Positions 21,258-32,092 of a DNA stretch of 63,147 bases are shown one piece after another. The DNA lies in the NCBI GenBank assembly GCA_009602735.1, contig WELA01005328.1, forward strand, positions 1,094,743-1,157,889, written 5' to 3'. Position 1 is the first letter of the stretch, and the number at the start of each line of letters is the position of its first letter. Position numbers and translations under genes: made by a program. Below the pieces are notes generated by a model. It worked only from the letters and a program-made list of their open reading frames with translations. It was not told the origin of the DNA and searched no databases. The DNA comes from Mesotaenium endlicherianum (taxonomy: Eukaryota; Streptophyta; Zygnematophyceae; Zygnematales; Mesotaeniaceae).

Positions 21258-24200
21258 TTAGGGCGGTGCCCCAGCCGCCCGAAGGTGGAACCGTTTCAAC
21301 GCCCCTTTGGCATTGGTCAGCTGGTCTTTAAATTCCCAAGTGTCCCCAGAGGCATCGTAACCCTTCCATCGGATGAGGTACTTCATGACATATTTAGACG
21401 ATCNACGGATCGAGCGAGCGTCTAAAATCTCATCTACCTCATATTCCTCAGGGTCGCCGTCCCGGACAGCGGGGACCGGTCCCGGTTGGACAGGGAACCG
21501 ACCTGTGAACAGTGTATCACCTTTGATGTATGGTTCCAGGAAGGAGACATTAAAGACCGGGTGACCCTTGTATTCAGCTGACATGTTCAGTTTGTAAGCA
21601 TTCTGCCCGATACGACGGACCACCGAATATGGACCGACCCAGACCGGGCCAAGCTTTTTCTTGACCACACCAGGGAGGTACAGGTGCTGAGAATGCAGTT
21701 TGACTAAATCCCCCTTGGAAAATGTCAGTTCCCGACGGTGTTGATTAGCGTATTTTTGTTGGTTTTCTTGGGCCTTGTGCAGGTTTCGTTGGACTTCTGA
21801 CAGGGTGTCAGCAAACTCCTGAGTTAACTGGAGGGAGACCGGGTTGTCAATCCCTTCAGGGCAAGTTAAAGACTCCCCCAGTACATCTAAAGGAGACTTA
21901 GGGACTCTACCCAGACTGAGTTCAAAAGGAGTCTTGCCTGTTGACATGTGCACCGCACTGTTGACCGCAAACTGAATTTGAGGCAACAGGTCATCCCAAT
22001 TATCTTGTTTTTGGTTAATATATGCTCTCAGCACCTCCTGCAGAACTCGATTAGTTCTTTCAGTCTGTTCATCAGTCTGAGGGTGGTTTGCTGTGCTGAG
22101 CATCTGTTTGACTCCCATTAACCCCATTTAAGCTCTCCAGAACTTAGAGGTGCATTTTGAGTCTCTGTCTGAGATGATATTAGAAGGGAGCCCATGCTTG
22201 TATACTACATGGTTGTAGAACTGTCTCGCTGTTTTGAGTGCAGTCATTTTGACAGTTGTGGGGATAAAAATGACCATTTTTGTCAGTTTATCCACGACTA
22301 CCAGTATTGAATCATGCCCATTGGCAGTTCTTGGTAGTGAGACCACCCAGTCCATGGATATAGTTTCCCAGCGTCCAGCTGGGATGGGCAGCGGTTGCAA
22401 GAGACCTCCGGGTGGTGTGTGCCGAGACTTATTTCTCTGACACTGGTCACAGGACTTGACATATTTCAAGACCTCCCGGGGTAACCCCTCCCAATGATAA
22501 TGTTTTGCCAGTTTGCCAACAGTTTTGGCCTGCCCCAAATGTCCACCCAGGAGACTGTCATGAGCTTGACTCAGTAAGAGAGACCTTATTTCCAAATTAT
22601 TAGGAATGACCAGCTTCAGCCTGCCTGAAGTGGTTTCAGTCACCCAGACCCCTCCCTTGAGCTTATACCCGAGTGCAGTAGCACGACACACACCAGTAGT
22701 GGGGCTGGGCTCAAATGTTGGGTCAGAAAGGTAGGCTTTCCTAAGTTGTTCAAGGAAGGACTTTTTCACCTTTAGTGAAGTGAGTGCACACAGGACTTTA
22801 TCTACAGCATGCTGACTAAAGTTCCTTTCTTGCAAGTCAGGTCTTCTAGAGAGTGCATCAGCAGGATTCAACTTCCCTGGTTTGTAGTCGATCTGGACTT
22901 GGAACTGCTCCAGCATCTGGCTCCAGCGGTTCTCCCTCCTCGACAGCTTGGACTTCTTCTGAAAGTGGGTCAGAGCTAGATGATCTGTAATCACCTTAAA
23001 AGCTTTACCATGTAAGTATGCTCTCCACTGTTTGAGTACATGAATGATAGCTAGCAGCTCTTTATCATGCACTGAGTAATTAATCTCCGCTGGATTAAAT
23101 TTCATAGACTCATACAACACAGGATGCCACTCCTGCCGTACCTTACCATCCTTTGTGGTTTTGTCAGCAGGCTGCAACAAAATAGCACCCATGGCAAAAT
23201 CAGAGGCATCAGTAACCACCTGCACCGGTTTGCTGGGGTCATACACGGCTAGCACTGGGGCAGAACAAAGGGCATCTTTAAGGGTCTGGAAGGCAGCCTG
23301 CTGCTCTTCCCCCCACACATACCCTATGTCTTTCTTAGTAAGGTCAGTCAGTTTACTGGCCTTTGTGGAATAATTCTCAATAAATCTCCTATAGTAGTTA
23401 GCCAACCCGAGGAAGGATCTAACTTCAGAGACCGACTGTGGTACTGGCCAGTCCCTTATGGTCTGGACTTTCTTAGGATCTACGCTGATGCCCTTTTTAC
23501 TGACAATGTGGCCTAAGAATTGAATACTGTCTTTAAAGAAATCACTCTTGCTCATTTTAGCATATAAGTGATTTGTTCTTAAAGTGTCCAGGACTGTCTT
23601 TTAAGTGTTCAACGTGCTGAGCTTCATCTCTAGAGAAAATTAAAATATCATCCAGGAAAACTTGCACAAACTTATCCAAATAAGGTCTGAAAATGTCATT
23701 CATAGCACCCATGAAGGTGGCAGGAGCATTAGTCAGTCCAAATGGCATCACGTTGAACTCATAGTGTCCATAACGTGTACGGAAGGCAGTCTTGTGTTCA
23801 TCCCCCTCAGCAATTCTGATTTGATGATAACCACTCTTGAGATCTATCTTACTGAACACCTTAGCACCAGACAGGGTATCAAGCAAGTCCTCGATCCTGG
23901 GTAAAGCATACTTGTTCTTTACTGTAATTCTGTTCAGGGCTCTGTAATCCACACACATCCGCATACTGCCATCCTTTTTCTTAACAAATAGGATGGGTGC
24001 GCCGTAAGGTGATTTACGGGGGGAAATATAACCATTTTCCTCAAGCTCTGCAATCTGTGTTTTCAACTCCTCGCTCTCCACATAAGACAAGCCATANACG
24101 TGCGTTGCCAGGGTGGCTGGCTACCAGGTAATAAATCAATGCTATGATCTACTTCCCGCTTAGGGGGTAGTCCTGGAGGCATATTAAACACATCCGTGTA

Positions 24201-25111
24201 CTGAGCAACAATTTTTGCAGCAGTAGGGTGCTCCGGAGGGCTTACCTTTTTCTCAACCACTTCTTCAGGTTGAGGAGGTACCTCTCTTAGGAGCAGACAG
24301 AACATTCTGTCTTCCTTCTGGTTCCAGCTTTTGACGAACTCCATTGCATTCAGCAACTTGCATCCTTCTGGAAGCCTCTTCTTTTCCTTCATTTGCCATC
24401 CACACAGGACAAGAGGAAGAGCACTGGTGGGTGCCAAGTCAGTCTGCCCATCACTGGCTCCTCTCACTTTAACTGTACCTCTGCTCCAACACACTTCAGC
24501 TTGATGTCTATTAAGCCAGGACCTGCCTAGCACGAGATCATAAAAGCCAGTGTTGAGTACCTCAAATGTAAGCGTTTCAGTTAGAACTGCAATGCCAGAA
24601 CCTAACTGGACCTCAATAGGCTTGGTTATAACTCCTCCCGGGATACTTGAGGCATCTCCAAGGAATATTTTTCTATTCCCTTGGGTGACAGTAGGCAGCC
24701 TTAGCCGCTTAACTAAGTCCTTGTGGATAAAAGTATGTGACGCCCCTCCGTCAACTAATGCCCGCACCTTCCTACCTGCAATCATGCAATGCAGTAGGAT
24801 AGGGGGGACTGTCTTTTCCTGACTTTCGCATTGTTCTCCTGACGTAGCAGAAAAATGTTGGACATCAGGTGGAACAAGAGCATCCAGAGTGTGCACTCTC
24901 TGGACGTCAATATTGCTGATGGTCTTCTTTATCTGGTTGTCAGGCATGCATAGTGAATCCAGTTCAGCAGGACCCATAATACCTGCTACTAGGGCAGCTA
25001 GTGACGACTCACTATCTCTAGCATCGTCACAGTCAGTAGACTGGATTACAGACTGTGGCTGTCTTTTAAAGGCTGGTCTTTTCTCTTGACCTTGGGCAGG
25101 TGCTTGATTGG
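21258..25111 (-). pseudogene. G1 copy 1 pol: protease-RT-RNase H-integrase-chromodomain
   Basis: Order in the reading direction: aspartic protease with LVDGGASHTFIHKDLVKRL (Gly where DSG is usual), RT with [23 protein letters not shown] and the catalytic FLDDILIFS, RNase H with [12 protein letters not shown] and ITDHLAL, integrase with the HHCC zinc finger (CDQCQRNK), the D of SMDWVV and the D of ISDRDSK, GKTPFELSLG, and a C-terminal chromodomain with the cage aromatics YEVDEIL, WKGYD and DTWEF. Damage: N at 24097 with a frame change, one extra A near 23604, TAA at 22130-22128 where copy 4 has Ser (TCA), N at 21404. The polyprotein copies the RNA genome and integrates the cDNA. Chromodomains of this class are known to bind methylated histone tails and steer integration to heterochromatin. 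Confidence 0.9.
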
Positions 25112-26551
25112 ACACTGTTCTCTGTAGTGGCCCAACTGCTAACAATGGTAGCTAGTGGATTTTGCTGAGGCTGGTCTCGGCTTAGTCCTACCACCACCTC
25201 TTCCATAGCCGCCTCGAGAGGAACCACCTCTACCTCTAGACTGTATGGCATTATATTCATACTCATATCCATCACCCTGATCATCCTCAGCCTGGTCTCC
25301 TTCAATTGCATTGTAGGAACCGTGGGGCTTTTTGACGACCTTAGACACCAAAGCATTACTTTGGCGCTTGTGATTGAACTGCTGCTGATCCCAGGCATCA
25401 GCATCCTGCATCAAGTCAGCCAGTTTCTCATACTTTTTCTCAGCAAAATGACCAGAGACCTCGGATTTCAAGCCATACCTGAAGTATGCTATCCTATACC
25501 GTTCTGGCAAATCTGGTTGCTTCATCATGTTCTCTTGGAACTTTTGAGCAAACTCAGCAACTGAAGTGGTCTGCTTCAGTGTCAGGGAGATCATCGCATA
25601 GATAGCTTTCTCCTGCTGGTTGATGACATCAAACTTAAGGGCATCCTATGGTCACAATTTTGACTCATGCAACTTCTCGACAAACTCTACCCACGTAGGG
25701 TCACCGAGTTGCCCAGCCTTACGCTCTCCTTTCCAGTAAAGCCACCAGTCTGCGGCACTGCCTTTCAGTAGCGCATCGGTGTGCCTGACCTTCTCGTGAT
25801 CTTGCAGTTCTGGGTAGTTCTCCAGCCACTGCTCAACATCCGCGAGAAACTTGGTCAGGTAAAATTTTCTGTTTCCTTCAGGATCATATTCCTGGGGAGG
25901 TTTGGGTTTGGGCTTACTAGGCCCTCGGCCACCACCACTAGTGGTTTGAGACCCCACTTGGTCTCTGTCCCGCAGTAGAGACATTATGATTCTTTTGTCC
26001 TCCTGTTGGGACTGATACATGGTCGCCATTTGCGACTGCATCTGATCGAACAATGCTCCCAAGTCTACACTCTGGGGTGGTAGATTAGCAAATGCAGAAG
26101 CAACATTCACCTCTACTCGCTGAGTAGTGTCCTCAACAGTCCCTCTCGCTCCTGCAGCAGCAATTCCTGCCGCATTCAGCCGGTCACGTATTTGACCTAG
26201 GGGTACATTGAGTTGTACAACAGGAGGTGGGTTCAGAACATTGGCCCTTGATGCCATAAGTTCCTCGACAGTGCGCTCGTCAGCTGGCTGTATTTCCCTC
26301 CTTTCTGTATCTTCAGCGGCCTTTGCTAATTGTTCAGCTTCTAGCCTGGCTCTCTCCTCCTCAGCTTGCTGTGCTGCGACTACGGCAATAGCAGCTGCCT
26401 CATCTGCAGCCTCCCTAGCTGCAGTATCCGCTACTGCTTCCGAATAGGTACGGTTTCCCGCTACATGGCTTTCCGCCTGGTTTTCGACATTCTCGTTATC
26501 CTGGTTCTCCATGTCTCGGGAGTTGCTAGTTTGAGACCTTGTCCTTACCAT
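25112..26551 (-). pseudogene. G1 copy 1 gag
   Basis: Starts MVRTRSQTSNSRDMENQ at 26551, just inside the primer site. It has an Ala/Glu-rich helical stretch and a capsid-like block (LKGSAADWWLYWKGERKAGQ, SVAEFAQKFQENMMKQPDL). An RG-rich stretch (RGRGGSSRGGYGRGGGR) precedes a damaged CCHC knuckle near 25154-25112 (first Cys is Ser, TAG inside). Relative to copy 2 there is a 27-nt insertion near 25624-25665 that brings a TGA and a TAG. Gag forms the particle and binds the RNA. This copy cannot make a full-length protein without readthrough. Confidence 0.85.
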
Positions 26552-26572
26552 ACAAAGAAGACTGTGATAACT

Positions 26573-26584
26573 GCTCCGATACCA
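26573..26584 (-). promoter_or_regulatory. Primer binding site, initiator-tRNA-Met type (copy 1)
   Basis: TGGTATCGGAGC begins one base after the 5' LTR end in element orientation. It resembles the TGGTATCAGAGC site common in plant LTR elements primed by tRNA-iMet, with one difference. The equivalent site in the non-autonomous element is TGGTATCGAAGC. Confidence 0.75.
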
Positions 26585-26585
26585 C

Positions 26586-27286
26586 TGAAATGAATCGACT
26601 TACCAAATAGGCGATTAACAATTAATAAAGATCTTTATATCAGCAAGTAATCTTTATGGTATTTTCCGTTAACTGGTTAAACGGCAAAGGACAACACACT
26701 AGCAGTGAATAATACTCGTAAGTCAAATGCGAGTAAACTAGCATCAATAATGCAAATCAGTAAACTCATACATAAGCAAGGTTAGAAGACAGTGCGTATC
26801 AATGGCTTCTCGCCTTGGATTCAGATCTCTCTCAGTAAGCTGTACAAGAGAGTTGGCCTCGTTTCCGAATGCCGAACTCGAGAGCAATGCCTAGCATATG
26901 TACATGGAATGAGTTTACTGTTCAACGGCCAGTGCGATGGCACCGCCTAGCCGGGAGTTTACCACGTTGGTAGGACCTCGGTTAACCAAATCCACCGCCA
27001 TCTCCCATCATCCCGAATCGCCATCCATCATAGGGATGTCATCTGGCCATTCATCTAGCATACCACACTTCGCTGCTACCGAGTACGGAAGTCAGCTGGC
27101 TGTCAAAGAATGTGTCAGCAAGCTGACTTAAGGTGACATCAGCCTGCTACTTCCGGCCGAGTCATTAAACTGATATTAAATATAAAGTCCAGCAGACTGA
27201 TCATTAACTAGAGTTCAGCAGGCTGAACTTATTTAAGTATATTATTTAAATGAATATTATGTCAACCAATATACTGATTCATTACA
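26586..27286 (-). repeat. G1 copy 1, 5' LTR
   Basis: 701 bp, TG...CA in element orientation. It should hold the element's promoter. Compared with the left LTR it lacks a short block around 27070. The right flank begins GTGC. Confidence 0.92.
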
Positions 27287-28864
27287 GTGCGACACGTCGC
27301 CAAAATGCAAAGGAAGTGTCGGTTTGAATGTGTATAAGTACAATTGGCTCGCGATCAAAGTACCTCGCATTACCTTTTCGTTTGTATCGTTTCATTGGTA
27401 TTGGAGCGTGATCATACGCAACCGTGTGGAGGAGACCAGGGTTCAAATCCCAATGAGCACAAGGGGTGCTCAGGGTGAGAAACTCGTCGATGGTACAACC
27501 GTATGCACTCTATGCACTCTGAGATTGGTCTAGTGGAGATAGCCGCATTTCGGAGAGGTTTTCTCAAGGCGGAGATGACCATTTCTCCGCTGGAGAGTTG
27601 GGGGCGGAGAAAGGCATCCTCGGCCTCACTCCGCCTCATCTCCGCTAGTTACATGCAAATGATGAAAACACTGGCCAATCAAAATGCACCCTTGGAGCAA
27701 TTGACAAATACCCAAACCAATCAAAATAGACCACTTAAAGCACTACATTTCAAAGTTGCTTGCCGGCGATCGTTTCCAAAACCGAGAACGTATTGACTTT
27801 CAAGAGGAAAGTCGTTCTCGCTTGTAAACGCGATCTGACAATCCTCTGACAATTAAAATCCGATTTGACTTTTTAATTGGTCGCCACAGGCGCGGCCAGA
27901 TTCTCAAACCGACGACTTGGCACACGTCACCGACCACAGTGGTACGTGCCAAAATGGCGTTAGACGATGCACACTTGGTTGTGGGCGGGAGATAGCGGGA
28001 TTATTGGCCCAAGGTTGGAGAATGACAACTTGCAAGATTTTCCCTGCAAGGCCCAAACCCCCACACCAACCCTCTCGACCCAACCCCCTCGGGGTTCAAG
28101 TCCCCTGTACAACATAAACCCCTAGTTGTAGGGGTAAAGCCCCTTGCTCAATTAATTGCACTGCTGAGCCTTATATAAAAATTTAGTATTGCGCCCGACG
28201 ACTTGGACTCTTCGTAAAGACGAGGACCAATCAGATCCTTCTTTAATATGACGCGAGCCCGAGCGTGGTCGCACACTCTTGCACACTCTTGCACACTCCC
28301 CAAAACGAAATCGAGTATGCAGCAGGGGCCAGGCACGTAAGGGCCACCCCCGCCACCCCACGACTTAAACTCAAACAAACCAAAATGGAGAGTCAACCTC
28401 TCATTTTTTTAGCTTAGTCATCCACAATAACGTTACTGGCACACTTGGCCAATTGAACTAACCAATCACAACGAAGTGGTCAATTTCCATGACCATTTTC
28501 AGAGAGTGACCATTTTCGAATTCGCTTTCAATACTTAGGGAGTTTTTGACAATTTTGGCAGAGGTGAAGATTTGTTCAGAGACACAATATTTGCCATTGA
28601 GCGTAGACATACCATCTCGCATGTGGCGGAGATGTCATTTTCTCCGCCTTTGCCTGGGTTAGTGGAGAAACTATCCGTCTACGCCTTGGGCGGAGATGGG
28701 TGGAGATCCAATTCTAGGGCATTTTTGGGCGTTCGGGTCCAAACCAGTTTCAGAGTATGGCGGTCTTTAGGATCGTACAAAGAAAGGACACTATCCCAAC
28801 ACAGCGTCCCTCGCGCCGCCGTAACCGAAGTGCCCAGGACGTGCACACTTGTAGGGGGGAGGAG
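27287..28864. other. Non-coding interior of putative element X; hairpins and pol III B-box-like sites
   Basis: No gene recognised. A 24-base hairpin-forming unit, GGCGGAGATG...CTCCGCC, occurs twice, at 27568-27590 and 28625-28648. Two tRNA B-box-like sequences are present: GGGTTCAAATCCC near 27439 and GGGGTTCAAGTCCCC near 28098. A purine run GTAGGGGGGAGGAG at 28851-28864 lies directly before TGTAATGATCC, as a polypurine tract would lie before a 3' LTR. These fit a small non-autonomous element or a mix of SINE-like pieces; neither is proven. Confidence 0.35.
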
Positions 28865-28886
28865 TGTAATGATCCGCCACGTGGCG

Positions 28887-29461
28887 TGAAATGAATCTTG
28901 CTTGTTCAAGAAATGTATTTTACTCGAAGTATATAAGATTAGAGATAGTTAGAAGCGTGTAAAATTAGGGAGCAATTATCGCCCTTTTAATGAAGTGGGT
29001 TTACTCATCTATATCCCTTGACTCACTTACCGTTGTGTTCCATAGTTGCACACTAACTCAAGGCACAAGAAAGAGACAAACTTGAGGACTAGGGCTTCTC
29101 CTTTAGAAACTCATGGACTCTTTCCTACCAGGCATACAAGCATATATAAGCACACACACAACAACTGAGGACTGTATAGCAAAGGCGCTCTCATTCAGAT
29201 GACCATAAAGTAGCTAAAACACAGCCTACTGACTTAGGTGCAAAACTAGAGAAACTGTCTGTACTTGATTCCGAGACATCAGAAGCCATAACTCTATCAA
29301 AAGAAAGTCATCCTGTTAACCTTTTCGAGAAAATGAGAAAACTCGCATATATCAATACAATTTCATTTCGATGAACTTGCACATGTGAGTATATTGACAT
29401 ATTACATATTTAGTGATATATGTGTATATGCAGTTAATTAAATAAATAATGGTTCATTACA
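28887..29461 (-). repeat. LARD-like element, 3' (left) LTR
   Basis: About 575 bp. Its first ~490 bases align with 36965-37373 (shared TTGACTCACTTACCGT, CTCATGGACTCTTTCCTACCA and TATAAGCACACACAC-type blocks). It ends TTCATTACA, as the G1 LTRs do. Confidence 0.85.
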
Positions 29462-29496
29462 ATCTCCCCAACTTAAACTTTTATCGCCTCGACAAC
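29462..29496 (-). promoter_or_regulatory. Polypurine tract and degenerate hairpin of the LARD-like element
   Basis: Plus-strand CTCCCCAACTTA next to the LTR, then TTATCG-CCT-CGACAAC (29481-29496). The position matches the G1 3' hairpin, but here one pair is lost (A opposite C). It supports common ancestry of the 3' signals. Confidence 0.55.
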
Positions 29497-30338
29497 ACTC
29501 GGCATATGATACATTTATTAAATAGTGCACTCCAGTCAACTAGGTGAAGCGAAGCAAGCAAACAAACACATAAGTGTGAGATACTCACCTACCAAATGCA
29601 AGTAACAGTAATCACAACAGGTTGTCGTGCAAGCAATCATCTGAATTCTCAATTTATAACTGAAGACATGCATAGACATACCCATACTCTCAATAGAACT
29701 TATAGTTGAAAGGCACAATAAAGCACCTCACACCATGCAATCACCACACCCAAATCTAACAGCCTCATTTTGAGGTCAAACAATGAAAGAAGCTCAGCCT
29801 ACTGAACTAAGCCTTTTCTCCTTTTGCTGGTTCTCAACTCTTGCCTTGCTCACACCTTGAAAGCTCCCCCACAAACCATTTCTAGTGACTTAAGTACCTG
29901 CTCAAAATTGTAACGTATTGAAGGAAAGGGAGACCACCTGTTTGATGGCATTGAATGCTCTTACAAGGTTACTAGCATCAGGGTAATGAGCCCAAGAAAA
30001 TATTAAACTTTAACCAAATTTTTCGAGCACACTAAGTTCGAAGAAACATATGGTTGTAAGCAATATACTGGTCACTTTAAGCAGTTCCCTGATATGCCAT
30101 GTATCATTGCTATCCAATTCCAACTTATGGCAATGTACTGACTCAGCCAGTGAGTACACTTGCTCTAGCAGTGTATTGCAACCCACATTTTGCACCAATC
30201 AATCATTGATACTCCTGGTTTCCATGCAATACAAACATAAGATGTGGCAGTGTATGACTCAATTAGTACATACGCTTGCTGCTGAGTATGCAGGTAAGCA
30301 CAGATTACTGAATGCTCCTAATACACTCCCATCTCCCT

Positions 30339-30373
30339 CTCCCCAACTTAAATAGCTGTCGACCTCGACAGCT
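30339..30373 (-). promoter_or_regulatory. Internal polypurine motif plus perfect hairpin (LARD-like element)
   Basis: CTCTCCCCAACTTA is followed by AGCTGTCGA-CC-TCGACAGCT (30354-30373), a 9-bp stem. It is about 880 bp inside the element, like the second signal of G1. Compared with the G1 stem GTTGTCG/CGACAAC, one T-A pair is C-G here, so pairing is kept. Confidence 0.55.
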
Positions 30374-32092
30374 TTAACCACATAGACACACCGTACGTGC
30401 CCACAACTCCTCACCATATGAACACACACAGAGTGACATTCAAAGAGGATCGGGGAGGCACGAGTGGATGGGGAAGAAGCAACGAAAAGAAAATCAGGAG
30501 AGGACATAAATTGCAAAGACATAAGTAAGCAAGAAATTCCCTTCCCCCCCAAAAATATAGTCTATTTTTCAAGACTAGAGCAATGTCCAGAGTGGCATAG
30601 TGAGGAGTATACTACCATTCAGACCCTCTCACCATAAAGCTGTATCCATCAATATTAAGCCAGCATATTACACCCCTCCATTCAAGAGTGTTGATAGCTT
30701 GCTATGAGATCAAGGCAACCGGCCCTATTAGCATGTTCATCCAACATTAAGAAGTAGTTCAATTAGCTGACTTTACTAGCGCACACCTACGATGACTCAT
30801 ACTAGTCATTCCTCAGCGAGACATACACCAAAATGACAACCATTCAATAGTGAGAGTCAACAATGCAAGTGAAAAGAGAACAACAACAGCCAACTGTATC
30901 ATAGTTCTAATGTTTTGAGATACTCCCTCCTTCAGGCCTTACTGCCTGAAGTTGCCCAGAGGACAGGTGGGGAAGCGTCACGTGGCAGCGTCCAGCATGC
31001 CACTCCTCGGCTTCTCTCAATTTGTATGTCACCTTTGCTTCACACTTTGCTTGCTAGTCTTGTTCTGTCAAATGGACAACAAGCAAGTGTGTAAGTTGCC
31101 TTCATCAAGCTTCAAGCTACACGTAGTAAACACTACACCCTAGCTGCATCAGTCTTACTCAAGATCTGATGACTCCATTCCACTTAGTTCCCAAGAGGGC
31201 AAGGCAAACATTGGGACCACCGAGATTCAACCAATGACAATGGGCAAACTCAGTATACTTCAAAACTAAGTTCCTCTCTATAGGCACATACATGGCACCT
31301 ATTGTCATTGGACCCAAGCACTTAGCAAGCCAATAACAACGGCGTGCAAAAATCAATGGTGAGACTTTCGCACTACAACTCCAAGCTAGCAAGAAGAATG
31401 TTTGTGTGTCAGACTGACTGAGACCATTCAAGCTATGCATTGCGAGAACGTCCATAATGTTGATGGTCTCTTCCGTCTGTACTTAGGTGTCCATAGTGAA
31501 TCTAATTACAGCATGGCCCATTTTTCATCTGCTCTACGGTGTGTTAACGGCGATCCACTACCTCTAGCACCCGGGATGCAAATTCCATACACCTAACGCA
31601 TATACGAATGCATCTTACATGCTACCTAACATGCACCTCTAGCGAACTCAGCTAGCTGGGAGGACGGCACAAACGTAGCTCACTGCTAATATGCCAATAT
31701 CGTCCCTATGAGGAAGACACATACCTCCTTACACTGGACCAAGTGTACAGGTGGCATCAAAAACATACAGCCAACTGGACCTAAGGCAAGTAGTCAAGCC
31801 CCCTCTAGTATCCACGTTGACTTCACATACAGCAGTCAACACATCGTGCAGACCTAGGTCTCGATATGCTGATCTATCTGAATCCCTCGCAGGCTCCGAC
31901 AAGCCACAATCACATAGTAAGACATGCCAAGCACCAAGCATGGCAACACCAAGAGCTCATTCAACTCAAGCACCCAAAGTACTCATTGACCGCGGCTGCT
32001 CTCAGACACTAACCTCCAATAAGCCATGCAAAGAAAGGAGAGTAAAAGGAAAGTCCTCGCGTCCATAAAGCCAAGCCCTCAACCCCTTATAA

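Larger units (their letters stand above)
18476..27286 (-). mobile_element. Ty3/gypsy chromovirus G1, copy 1 (near full length)
   Basis: An 8.8-kb element read right to left: 5' LTR (27286-26586), primer site, gag, protease, RT, RNase H, integrase, chromodomain, internal hairpin/polypurine motif, accessory coiled-coil ORF, hairpin/polypurine tract, 3' LTR (19186-18476). LTRs begin TG and end CA in element orientation. The two LTRs are very similar over most of their length, although the right one lacks a short block near 27070. Flanking GTGC may be a 4-base target duplication (5 bases with one mismatch: GTGCA/GTGCG). Coding parts are close to intact but have stops, a 1-nt insertion and two Ns, so this copy is probably not autonomous now. 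Confidence 0.93.
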
